This document shows positions 17,456 to 25,911 of a stretch of DNA of 64,000 bases, piece by piece. Location: positions 1 through 64,000 of the forward strand of contig JACDEE010000005.1 in NCBI GenBank assembly GCA_013816585.1, read 5' to 3'. A program made the position numbers and the translations under genes. Under the pieces are notes generated by a model. The model was given only the letters and a program-made list of their open reading frames with translations, made no database searches and had not been told where the DNA came from. Within the stretch, counting starts at the first letter, position 1; every line of letters starts with the position of its first letter. Source of the stretch: Sphingosinicella sp. (lineage in GTDB: Bacteria > Pseudomonadota > Alphaproteobacteria > Sphingomonadales > Sphingomonadaceae).

Positions 17456-18934
17456 ATGACCATGTCCCGTAAACTCAGCCGCAAGCTGATCGGCACGGCC
17501 GCAGCCGCCCTGATCGCGGCCGGCGTAGCCGGAACGGCCTCGATTCCTGCGGCCGCGCAGACCGCATCGCGGCCGGCGAATGACATCAGCCTTTCCGTAG
17601 GAACCGGCCGCCTCGTTCGCCTTCCGGGAAATATGAGCGATCTGTTCGTCGCCAATCCCGCTGTCGCAGACGTTCAAGTACGATCTGCCAATCAGATTTA
17701 TGTCTTCGGAAAAGGGGCCGGCGAAACGACAGTCTATGCGACCAACGCAGCCGGCAAGACTCTCTACTCGGCCAACGTCACTGTTGGCGCCAATATCGGA
17801 TCCATCGACGAAATGCTTCGTCTGGCGATGCCGCAGTCCGAAATCCAGGTCACGCCCATGAATGGCTTCGTACTCCTGACAGGTACGGTGGCGACTCCGG
17901 CCGATGTTGAAGATGCCGGCCGCCTGACCACCGCTTATCTGGGCGAAGGCACGCAGGTGATCAGCCGCCTGAAAACGGCAACTCCATTACAGGTAATGCT
18001 GCAGGTCAAAATCGCGGAAGTCAGCCGCTCACTGACGAAGGATGTCGGCGTCAACCTCCAAGGTGCCAATGGGAGCGGGGATTTCCGTTTTGGAACCGGC
18101 CGTGACATCATTAATGACAGCGGCCAGCTGATCATACCCACCTCCACGAACACCTTTGGCCTATTTGGGAATGTCCTTGGCCTTAACCTGGCCGGCGCGC
18201 TGGACCTCCGCGAAAATAATGGTTTGGTCACCACGTTGGCAGAGCCGAATCTAGTTGCGCTTTCGGGGGAAACGGCGAGCTTCTTGGCCGGCGGTGAAAT
18301 TCCGATTCCAGTGTCGAACGGTATCAACGGCACGTCGATCGAATTCAAGCAATATGGCGTCAGTCTCGCATTTACGCCTACCGTGCTCGAAGGCGGCAGG
18401 ATTTCGATGCGCGTTCGCCCTGAAGTATCCGAGCTTTCGGCGGCCAACGGCATTCGCACAGACGGATTCACCATTCCCGGCATCATCACACGGCGCACGG
18501 AAACTACTGTCGAACTCGGCTCCGGCCAGAGCTTCGCGATTGGCGGGTTGCTGAGCAACAACGCCAACAATTCGGTTGAAAAAACACCCTTTCTCGGCAG
18601 CCTCCCGATCTTGGGCGCGCTATTTCGTTCAAACGGCTTCAGGCGCAACGAGACCGAGTTGGTTATCGTAGTGACGCCTTATTTGATCCGCCCGGTCAAT
18701 GCTTCGCAAATCGCTTTGCCGACTGATGGCTATCACTCCGCAAGCGACCCGGAACGGATCTTCGCGGATCGATCACATCAAAGCATCAGCGGTGAGCGCC
18801 GACCCGGTCCGGTCATGGCAAACCCGCAAACACTGGCTCCGTCAATCGGTGCGGTGGGCGTCCAGATAATGCAGCCCGCCCCTGTTCCGCAGCGGACGCA
18901 GGCCCCGTCCGCCAAGCCCGGCTTCGGCTTCTGA
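17456..18934 (+). CDS. cpaC: Tad secretin CpaC / RcpA
   Basis: The 492-residue protein starts with a signal peptide cleaved near AAAQ. A pilus-type N-terminal domain follows (SVGTGRLVRLPGNMSDLFV to YATNAAGKTLY), then a BON/N1-like region and the secretin core (about residues 230-430). The core includes LAEPNLVALSGETASFLAGG, EIPIPVS, and the terminal VVTPYLIRPV. It forms the outer-membrane channel for the pilus. The C-terminal 60 residues after the barrel signature are Pro/Gln/Ala-rich. ATG 17456 was chosen over an upstream start inside cpaB. The stop overlaps a possible cpaD start (TGATG). Confidence 0.94.
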   Translation: MTMSRKLSRKLIGTAAAALIAAGVAGTASIPAAAQTASRPANDISLSVGTGRLVRLPGNMSDLFVANPAVADVQVRSANQIYVFGKGAGETTVYATNAAGKTLYSANVTVGANIGSIDEMLRLAMPQSEIQVTPMNGFVLLTGTVATPADVEDAGRLTTAYLGEGTQVISRLKTATPLQVMLQVKIAEVSRSLTKDVGVNLQGANGSGDFRFGTGRDIINDSGQLIIPTSTNTFGLFGNVLGLNLAGALDLRENNGLVTTLAEPNLVALSGETASFLAGGEIPIPVSNGINGTSIEFKQYGVSLAFTPTVLEGGRISMRVRPEVSELSAANGIRTDGFTIPGIITRRTETTVELGSGQSFAIGGLLSNNANNSVEKTPFLGSLPILGALFRSNGFRRNETELVIVVTPYLIRPVNASQIALPTDGYHSASDPERIFADRSHQSISGERRPGPVMANPQTLAPSIGAVGVQIMQPAPVPQRTQAPSAKPGFGF

Positions 18935-18963
18935 TGGCCAACGCCCTAAAGGAAAGCAATTTC

Positions 18964-19617
18964 ATGGCTCGTACCAAACCCGTCGCCGCTCTTCTGGCCG
19001 TCAGTGCACTGACCGTTGGCTGCGCGGAGTTGCAGCCCGATGTGCTCGCACGGAAGAACTCATCGATTTATTCGGTGCATCAGCCTGTGGTGCAGCGTAC
19101 CGATTATGTGCTCGATGTGGCTTCGACGGGCAACGGCATCCCTTCTCCTGAAGGCGAGCGACTGCGGGCCTGGTTCGAATCGCTGCAACTTGGTTACGGT
19201 GATCGCATTTCGATCGACCCAGGTTCGACCTATAGCGATCCCGCGGCCCGGGCAGATGTGGCTCGCGTGGCTGCGGATTACGGTCTGTTGTTGAACGACG
19301 GAGCCCCGATAACGGCGGGACCCATTCAGCCCGGCGCTGTGCGGGTAATAGTCAGCCGGATGGACGCCAGCGTTCCGGGTTGCCCGGATTGGTCAAACGC
19401 CAGGCTATCGGGCGGCGCGGTGACGACCGAAACAAATTATGGCTGCGCTACCAATTCCAACCTCGCCGCGATGATAGCCGATCCGAACGATCTGGTGCTT
19501 GGGCAAGCCGGCGCCAGCGTCAGCAATTCCGACACCGCGACCAAGGCGATTAAGACCTATCGCGAAAAGGCGCCGACCGGCGCCGGTGGTCTACAATCCG
19601 CAAAACCAGGTGGTTGA
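18964..19617 (+). CDS. cpaD: Tad pilus assembly lipoprotein CpaD
   Basis: The 217-residue protein has a lipoprotein signal ending LTVGC (Cys20) and the CpaD features: QRTDYVLDV, ERLRAWFESLQLGYGD, VRVIVSRM, and the late Cys pair in VPGCPDWS and NYGCATNSNLAAMI. CpaD is an outer-membrane lipoprotein that helps the CpaC secretin assemble. ATG 18964 has AAAGGA upstream and puts the lipobox in place. The in-frame ATG 18934 would add ten residues and overlap cpaC. cpaE starts one base after its stop. Confidence 0.92.
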   Translation: MARTKPVAALLAVSALTVGCAELQPDVLARKNSSIYSVHQPVVQRTDYVLDVASTGNGIPSPEGERLRAWFESLQLGYGDRISIDPGSTYSDPAARADVARVAADYGLLLNDGAPITAGPIQPGAVRVIVSRMDASVPGCPDWSNARLSGGAVTTETNYGCATNSNLAAMIADPNDLVLGQAGASVSNSDTATKAIKTYREKAPTGAGGLQSAKPGG

Positions 19618-19618
19618 T

Positions 19619-20905
19619 ATGAATGCACCCTTCCAGTCGCGCGGAGCCACGCTCCGGGATCCCTTCACTGCCTTTGTCGCGGATGACGAAACGGCCGAGC
19701 TCATCCGGCCGGTCGCGGTGGAACATGGATGGTCGCCCGAAAAGGTGAACAAAGGCGGCCTGCGCAACGCGGTCCAGTCGCTTTCGGTTTCCGCCAGTCC
19801 CAACATCCTGTTCGTGGATCTGTCGGAATCCGGCGATCCGCTTAGCGACATCAATGCGCTGGCTGAGGTCTGCGAACCAGGTACGGTGGTGATCGCGGCG
19901 GGCAAGGTGAATGACGTTCGACTGTATCGGGACCTGGTCGCCAGCGGCATTCAGGATTATTTGCTGAAGCCATTTACGGCCGACCAGCTTCGCGACGCCT
20001 TTTCGCACGCCCAAATGACGATTTCGGGACCTCGCGGCAATGAGCCCGCGGCGGATCGCCCTCACATCATGGCGACTGTCATCGGCGTCCGGGGCGGAGT
20101 AGGCGCTTCTACGATCGCCACTTCCCTTGCCTGGATGATGGGTGAAAAAGCAGGCCGCCATACGGCGCTGCTGGATCTCGACGTGCATTTCGGCACGGGC
20201 GCTCTCTCGCTCGACCTGGAACCCGGCCGCGGCCTCACCGACGCGATCGAGAATCCCAGCCGTATCGACGGATTGTTCATCGAACGCGCTATGATGCGAT
20301 CGAGCGAAAAATTGAGCGTGCTCTCGGCCGAGGCGCCGATCAACCAGCCGATGATGACCGACGGCTCGGCCTATCACCAGCTGCAGGAGGAAATGCGCAA
20401 CGCCTTTGAAGGCATGGTGATGGATCTGCCGCGGCCCATGCTGATTCAATATCCGCACCTGGTGCAGGATACTCATGTCGCGGTCGTCGTGGTTGATTTC
20501 ACGCTTGCGGCCACCCGCGATGCGATCCGAATCCTTTCCTGGCTCAAGGCCAATGCGCCTCAGTCACGCGTCGTCGTCGTCGCCAACAAGGTGCAGGCCG
20601 GTGGCCTTCAGGAGGTCAGCCGAAAGGACTTCGAACAATCGATCGAGCGGAAGGTCGATGTCGCTTTTCCCTATGATCCGAAATCCGCGGCTCAGGCCGC
20701 CAAGCTCGGGCAGGCGCTCGCCAAAGTGGGTACCGGAGCAAAGCTTTCCGGCCCGATGAACCAGTTGCTCGCCATGACTGTCTCGACTGTCGATGCGGGC
20801 GGCGTCGGCGAAGCAGCGCGCGCTGGAGGATCACTTTTGGGCAAGCTCGGCGGCTTGAAGTCGCTGGTCGCCAAGAAGCCGAAGGAAGCCAAGGCCGGCG
20901 CATGA
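19619..20905 (+). CDS. cpaE: Tad pilus localisation ATPase CpaE / TadZ
   Basis: The 428-residue protein has an N-terminal receiver-like domain (about residues 15-135, ending QDYLLKPFTADQL). A ParA/MinD-type ATPase domain follows with a deviant P-loop, GVRGGVGASTIA (about residues 157-168), and LLDLDVHFGTGALSLDLEP. CpaE places the pilus machine, commonly at a pole. The receiver-like domain has FVDLSESGD where a phospho-acceptor Asp would lie and is probably not a true response regulator. An upstream in-frame start at 19499 was rejected as it lies within cpaD. Confidence 0.93.
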   Translation: MNAPFQSRGATLRDPFTAFVADDETAELIRPVAVEHGWSPEKVNKGGLRNAVQSLSVSASPNILFVDLSESGDPLSDINALAEVCEPGTVVIAAGKVNDVRLYRDLVASGIQDYLLKPFTADQLRDAFSHAQMTISGPRGNEPAADRPHIMATVIGVRGGVGASTIATSLAWMMGEKAGRHTALLDLDVHFGTGALSLDLEPGRGLTDAIENPSRIDGLFIERAMMRSSEKLSVLSAEAPINQPMMTDGSAYHQLQEEMRNAFEGMVMDLPRPMLIQYPHLVQDTHVAVVVVDFTLAATRDAIRILSWLKANAPQSRVVVVANKVQAGGLQEVSRKDFEQSIERKVDVAFPYDPKSAAQAAKLGQALAKVGTGAKLSGPMNQLLAMTVSTVDAGGVGEAARAGGSLLGKLGGLKSLVAKKPKEAKAGA

Positions 20906-20934
20906 ATTCGCGTCGAATATGAATTAGAGGGCGA

Positions 20935-21912
20935 ATGATGCCGAGTATTCCGATGATCTTGATGGGGATAGGCTTGCTCGTGACGCTGGGCCTGGCGGCC
21001 CTCGCATTTGCTGGCCCGTCGGCCTCGAAGGCGAGGAACCGCCGACTGGACTTGCTGCGGGAGCGTCACAGCAAAGGCAGCGAAGTCGCAGCCCAGGCAC
21101 AGTTCAAGCGCATCGTCGCCGGTCGCCAGACCAAGATGGACGGCATCGCCAACTCGATCATCCCGAACCCCGCTCTCCTGCGCAAAAGACTGGAGCGGAC
21201 TGGGCGCACCTGGACCCTGGCGCAATATCTGATGGTCTCGATGGGCCTGGCGATCGTCATCATGATCCTGTTCACGCTTCGCGGGGCGCCGATGTTCCTT
21301 AGCCTGTTCGTGGGCTTGTTTATCGGCATCGGCCTGCCGCATTTCATCGTCGGCAAGATGATCAAGCGTCGCGTCGCCAAATTCACCGCGAAATTTCCGG
21401 ACGCGATCGAACTTATGGTCCGCGGCCTTCGCTCGGGTCTGCCCATTTCGGAGACTTTGGGCATCGTGGCCAACGAACTTCCGGGTCCAGTCGGCGTGGA
21501 GTTCCGTGGCGTGTCGGACAAGATGAAGATCGGCCGCACAATGGAAGTGGCACTTCAGGAAACCGCCGACCGGCTCGGTACGCCTGAATTCCAGTTCTTC
21601 GTCATCACCTTGGCGATACAGCGCGAAACTGGCGGCAATCTGGCCGAAACCCTGTCCAATCTGGCCGATGTGCTGCGTAAACGCGCCGCCATGAAACTGA
21701 AAATCCGGGCGATGTCGTCCGAATCCAAGGCTTCGGCGATGATCCTGGGTGGTCTGCCGTTCGTGGTGTTTGGGATCATTTCCTTCATCAACCCGGAATA
21801 TATGGGCGGGTTCTTCTCGGACCCGCGCCTCATCGCGACCGGCCTCGGTGGCATGTTGTGGATGAGCATTGGTGTGTTCGTGATGGCCAAGATGGTAAAT
21901 TTCGAAATCTGA
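20935..21912 (+). CDS. tadB: Tad inner-membrane platform protein TadB
   Basis: The 325-residue protein has an N-terminal membrane segment, a cytosolic linker, two central hydrophobic segments (LMVSMGLAIVIMILF and LFVGLFIGIGLPHFIVG) and the T2SSF domain (FPDAIELMVRGLRSGLPI, then RETGGNLAETLSNLADVLRK). It ends with membrane helices. With TadC it forms the platform on which the TadA/CpaF ATPase drives pilin assembly. The gene follows cpaE after 29 bp; in most Tad loci the ATPase gene cpaF lies at this point, but there is no room for it here. Confidence 0.92.
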   Translation: MMPSIPMILMGIGLLVTLGLAALAFAGPSASKARNRRLDLLRERHSKGSEVAAQAQFKRIVAGRQTKMDGIANSIIPNPALLRKRLERTGRTWTLAQYLMVSMGLAIVIMILFTLRGAPMFLSLFVGLFIGIGLPHFIVGKMIKRRVAKFTAKFPDAIELMVRGLRSGLPISETLGIVANELPGPVGVEFRGVSDKMKIGRTMEVALQETADRLGTPEFQFFVITLAIQRETGGNLAETLSNLADVLRKRAAMKLKIRAMSSESKASAMILGGLPFVVFGIISFINPEYMGGFFSDPRLIATGLGGMLWMSIGVFVMAKMVNFEI

Positions 21913-21934
21913 TCTGAAAAGAGGCATTTTTGTG

Positions 21935-22933
21935 ATGGCACCTGCGAGCGGGCCGACATTGTTGGGAGTGGACGTGATCATGGTCGCGACGGGGCTGGCC
22001 GCCGTGGCTACCTTCGCCGTGCTCCTCGCCATCTATGCCGCTACCACCGTTCGAGACCCGATGGCCAAAAGGGTCAAGGCGCTGAACGAACGCCGCGAAC
22101 AATTGAAGGCCGGCATCATCGCTTCGACTTCAAAACGGCGCAAGAAGATCACCAACCACAATGAGGCTACGGACAAGGTCCGGAGTTTTCTTTCTTCGCT
22201 GAAGATGCTCCAGGACGAGCAAGTCGAAAAGGCGCAGTTGAAGCTGCTTCAGGCCGGCTACAGGTCAAAAGACCTGGCCTTCGTCGTGATCTTCGCCCGC
22301 TTCATGATGCCGCTCGTCTTCGGCACCATCATGGTGATCGGAGTCTATCTGCTGGACTGGTTTCCCGACTGGGGAGCCATGAAAAAATATGGCCTTGTCG
22401 CGGGTACGTTGATAACATCGTACAAATCGCCCGACATCTATCTCAAGAACAAGATCAAGAAGCGTTCGGACGCCATCCGCAAAGGCATACCGGACGCGCT
22501 CGACCTGCTCGTAATTTGCGCCGAAGCCGGTCTTACCGTCGATGCGGCCTTCGGACGAGTGGCCAAGGAGCTTGGTAAGGCCTATCCCGAGCTTGGCGAT
22601 GAATTCGCCCTGACTTCCATCGAACTCGGCTTCTTAAACGAACGCCGATTGGCATTCGAAAATCTCGCAACACGCATCAACTTGGAGGCCGTGCGCGGAG
22701 TCGTGACGACCATGATCCAGACCGAAAAATACGGAACCCCTCTGGCCAGTGCGCTTCGCGTCTTGTCGGCGGAATTCCGAAATGAACGAATGATGCGCGC
22801 CGAAGAAAAGGCCGCGCGTCTCCCCGCGATCATGACCGTTCCGCTGATCTTCTTCATTCTTCCGGTGCTGTTCATCGTGATCCTTGGCCCGGCGGCCTGC
22901 GACATCAGCGACAACTTCATCGGACGCGGCTAG
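21935..22933 (+). CDS. tadC: Tad inner-membrane platform protein TadC
   Basis: This T2SSF protein of about 332 residues pairs with TadB. The signature GIPDALDLLVICAEAGLTVD (about residues 184-203) and QTEKYGTPLASALRVLS, with hydrophobic segments near residues 15-35, 110-150 and 300-325, match TadC. Either GTG 21932 or ATG 21935 could be used; GAGG at 21921 suits both. It is the last recognisable Tad gene in the window: no TadD, TadE, TadF or TadG gene follows. Confidence 0.92.
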   Translation: MAPASGPTLLGVDVIMVATGLAAVATFAVLLAIYAATTVRDPMAKRVKALNERREQLKAGIIASTSKRRKKITNHNEATDKVRSFLSSLKMLQDEQVEKAQLKLLQAGYRSKDLAFVVIFARFMMPLVFGTIMVIGVYLLDWFPDWGAMKKYGLVAGTLITSYKSPDIYLKNKIKKRSDAIRKGIPDALDLLVICAEAGLTVDAAFGRVAKELGKAYPELGDEFALTSIELGFLNERRLAFENLATRINLEAVRGVVTTMIQTEKYGTPLASALRVLSAEFRNERMMRAEEKAARLPAIMTVPLIFFILPVLFIVILGPAACDISDNFIGRG

Positions 22934-22993
22934 GAGTAAAGGAACCCTGAGAGGTTTCGTCCATTTTACGTCCGTAACGATATGGAGACGGAA

Positions 22994-23221
22994 ATGGCCT
23001 GGAGCACCAGCGAGTGGGCGATCTTGTTATTGGCGTTTCTCGCCGGAATATTCATCGGCATGTTCTTCCTTGCCGGCGGCAAGTGGAAACGCCGCTACAA
23101 GGAAGAAGTCAGGCTTCGGAAAGACGATGAACTTCGCCGCGAAGAGGTCGATCGCGAGCGCAAACATCGCGAGGCCGAACTGATTGCCGCGCGCGCTCGC
23201 GACGACCGCCCGATCCCTTAA
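22994..23221 (+). CDS. Small single-pass membrane protein, unknown
   Basis: The 75-residue protein has one N-terminal transmembrane helix (WAILLLAFLAGIFIGMFFLA). A highly charged Lys/Arg/Glu-rich helical tail follows (RRYKEEVRLRKDDELRREE) that looks like a cytosolic coiled coil. ATG 22994 is preferred to ATG 22982 because GGAG precedes it by about 7 bp. It follows tadC by 60 bp on the same strand and overlaps the ppdK 3' end by 4 bp. A role in the pilus machine is possible from position alone. I do not recognise the family. Confidence 0.6.
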   Translation: MAWSTSEWAILLLAFLAGIFIGMFFLAGGKWKRRYKEEVRLRKDDELRREEVDRERKHREAELIAARARDDRPIP

Positions 23222-25908
23222 TTCCGGGCCCGGAGCGCCGCCTGCGCCGCGGCGAGCCGGGCGATCGGGACCCGAAACGGGGAAGCGGAGACATAGTCGA
23301 GCCGCACTCGCTCGCAAAAGGCGATCGAAGTCGGGTCGCCGCCATGTTCACCGCAAATTCCAAGCTTGAGGCCCGGCGTGGTGTTGCGCCCACGTTCGGC
23401 CGCCATGGCGATGAGTTCCCCCACCCCCTCCTCATCGATCGAGACGAACGGGTCCCGGGCAAAAATGCCCTTTTCTACATAAGCACTGAGAAAACGGGCG
23501 GCATCGTCGCGGCTTACCCCCAAAGCGGTCTGGGTCAGATCGTTGGTTCCAAAGCTGAAAAACTGGGCTTCCTCGGCGATGGCGCCGGCCATCAAAGCGG
23601 CTCTGGGAAGTTCGATCATAGTCCCCACCAGATATTCGACTGACGCGCTCTGTTCTTCGAACACCTGCTGCGCAGTCCGGTCGATCAGGCGGCGAATGAT
23701 CTGAAGCTCCGCCTTGGTCGCCACCAGAGGAACCATCACCTCAGGTATCGGTGCTTCCCCGCCGCCCCTGGCGACCTCCACCGCGGCCTCGAAAATGGCG
23801 CGCGCCTGCATCTCGTAAATTTCAGGATAGGTGATACCGAGCCGACAGCCGCGATGGCCCAGCATGGGATTGAATTCGTGGAGCTCACTTACCCGGCGCT
23901 TAAGCTGATCAACCGACACTCCCGCGGCTGCCGCCACATCGTCAAATTCCGTTTCGCTATGCGGCAGGAATTCGTGCAGCGGGGGGTCGAGCAGGCGAAT
24001 AGTCACGGGGAGCCCCGCCATGATGCGGAAAATCTCGGTAAAGTCGCTTCGCTGCGCCGGGAGCAATTTATCCAGGGCGGCACGGCGTCCGGTCTCGTTT
24101 TCGGCGAGGATCATCTGCCGCACATTGGTGATCCGTTCGGCGTCGAAGAACATATGTTCGGTGCGGCAGAGCCCGATGCCCTCGGCGCCGAATTCCCGAG
24201 CGGTCCGGCAATCGTTCGGAGTCTCGGCATTGGCGCGGACCCTCAATCTTCGAACCTTGTCGGCCCATTCCATCAGGGTTCCGAAATCACCCACCAGCTC
24301 GGGCTGGATCGTAGCAACCGCGCCCAGCATCACTTCGCCGGTCGACCCGTCGATCGTGGTCGTATCGCCTTCACCGACCTCGATCGCGCCGACGCGCATG
24401 ACCTTCGCCTTGTAATCGATCGATATTCCGCCCGCGCCGCTGACGCACGGACGGCCCATGCCGCGCGCGACGACCGCGGCGTGACTGGTCATTCCTCCCC
24501 GCGCGGTGAGGATGCCACGCGCCGCATGCATGCCGTGAATATCTTCCGGAGAGGTCTCGATCCGGATCAGGATGACCTTTTCGTTCATGCCCGCAAGGCG
24601 TTCGGCGGTGTCGGCATCGAAAACCGCCTTGCCGCAGGCAGCCCCGGGCGATGCCGGCAGGCCTTTGGTGATGATGTTGCGTTCGGCCTCCGGATCGAGC
24701 GTCGGGTGGAGCAATTGGGCGAGCGCCGAAGGATCGACGCGGAGCACGGCTTCTTCCTCGGCGATCAGATCCTCGCGCGCCATATCGACGGCAATCCGGA
24801 GCGCGGCCTTGGCGGTTCGCTTGCCGCTCCTGGTCTGCAACATCCATAATTTGCCGCGCTCGACGGTGAACTCGATATCCTGCATGTCGCGATAGTGCCG
24901 TTCGAGCAGGTCGAATACGCCGGCCAGCTCGCCGAAGACTTCGGGCATAGATTCTTCCATCGACGCTGCCCTGGCGCCGGCGGCCTCGCGAGCGGCACGA
25001 GTGAGATATTGGGGGGTGCGGATCCCGGCGACGACGTCCTCGCCCTGCGCATTGATCAGATATTCGCCATAATAAGCCCGTTCGCCGGTCGAAGGGTTGC
25101 GAGTGAACGCGACCCCGGTGGCGGACGTTTCGCCCATATTGCCAAACACCATCGCCTGGACGTTGACGGCCGTCCCCCAGTCGTGAGGAATGGCATTGAG
25201 GCGGCGATAGACTTTGGCGCGTTCCGACTGCCAGGACCCGAACACCGCGCCGACCGCGCCCCAAAGCTGTTGGTGCACATCCTGCGGGAAGGATTCGCCG
25301 CGAAGCTCCTCAACCACTTCCTTGTAACGCCCGACCAACTTTTCCCAGTCGCCCGCGTCCAGATCCGTATCGAGGTGAACGCCCTTATCTTCCTTGGCGA
25401 TTTCCAGCGCTTCTTCGAAGGCGCCGTGATCGAGACCGAGCACGACATTGGAATACATCTGGATGAAGCGGCGGTAACTGTCCCAGGCAAAGCGCGGATC
25501 GCCCGAAATGGCAGCGAGCCCCTTCACGGTCACATCGTTGAGGCCGAGGTTGAGCACGGTATCCATCATCCCCGGCATGGACACGCGTGCGCCCGAACGG
25601 ACCGAGACAAGCAAGGGATCGGAAGCATCCCCGAAGCGCTTCGAATTCACCTGTTCGATATGCGCTATCCCCTCCGCAACCTCGGAACGGAGGCTTTCGG
25701 GGAAGCTTTCGCCTTCGTCATAATAACGAAGGCACATTTCGGTCGAAATCGTGAAGCCAGGAGGAACGGGCAGGCCGATCGAGGCCATTTCGGCGAGGTT
25801 CACGCCCTTGCCGCCGAGCAGATTCTTGTCCCCTTTGGCGCCGTCTGAAACGCCGCCGCCAAACCGATATACGGAGCGCTTCGTCCGATGCCCGTCTGCC
25901 TGCGTCAC
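23218..25908 (-). CDS. ppdK: Pyruvate, phosphate dikinase
   Basis: The 896-residue enzyme interconverts pyruvate, ATP and phosphate with PEP, AMP and pyrophosphate. An N-terminal ATP-grasp domain (LLGGKGVNLAEM, GMMDTVLNLGLND) is followed by the swivelling phosphohistidine domain with His476 in GGMTSHAAVVARGMGRP. A C-terminal PEP-utilising TIM barrel (GCRLGITYPEIYEMQ, FSFGTNDLTQ, GICGEHGGDP) completes it. Length and order match the family. It starts 3 bp after the glyS stop, so the three genes form one transcript. It allows gluconeogenic PEP formation, useful for growth on organic acids. Confidence 0.96.
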   Translation of the reverse strand: MTQADGHRTKRSVYRFGGGVSDGAKGDKNLLGGKGVNLAEMASIGLPVPPGFTISTEMCLRYYDEGESFPESLRSEVAEGIAHIEQVNSKRFGDASDPLLVSVRSGARVSMPGMMDTVLNLGLNDVTVKGLAAISGDPRFAWDSYRRFIQMYSNVVLGLDHGAFEEALEIAKEDKGVHLDTDLDAGDWEKLVGRYKEVVEELRGESFPQDVHQQLWGAVGAVFGSWQSERAKVYRRLNAIPHDWGTAVNVQAMVFGNMGETSATGVAFTRNPSTGERAYYGEYLINAQGEDVVAGIRTPQYLTRAAREAAGARAASMEESMPEVFGELAGVFDLLERHYRDMQDIEFTVERGKLWMLQTRSGKRTAKAALRIAVDMAREDLIAEEEAVLRVDPSALAQLLHPTLDPEAERNIITKGLPASPGAACGKAVFDADTAERLAGMNEKVILIRIETSPEDIHGMHAARGILTARGGMTSHAAVVARGMGRPCVSGAGGISIDYKAKVMRVGAIEVGEGDTTTIDGSTGEVMLGAVATIQPELVGDFGTLMEWADKVRRLRVRANAETPNDCRTAREFGAEGIGLCRTEHMFFDAERITNVRQMILAENETGRRAALDKLLPAQRSDFTEIFRIMAGLPVTIRLLDPPLHEFLPHSETEFDDVAAAAGVSVDQLKRRVSELHEFNPMLGHRGCRLGITYPEIYEMQARAIFEAAVEVARGGGEAPIPEVMVPLVATKAELQIIRRLIDRTAQQVFEEQSASVEYLVGTMIELPRAALMAGAIAEEAQFFSFGTNDLTQTALGVSRDDAARFLSAYVEKGIFARDPFVSIDEEGVGELIAMAAERGRNTTPGLKLGICGEHGGDPTSIAFCERVRLDYVSASPFRVPIARLAAAQAALRARN

Positions 25909-25911
25909 TTA

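Noticed and set aside
23854-25848. Long ORFs on the plus strand within ppdK
   Set aside because: They lie antisense to a complete 896-residue PPDK with all motifs; composition is of shadow type.
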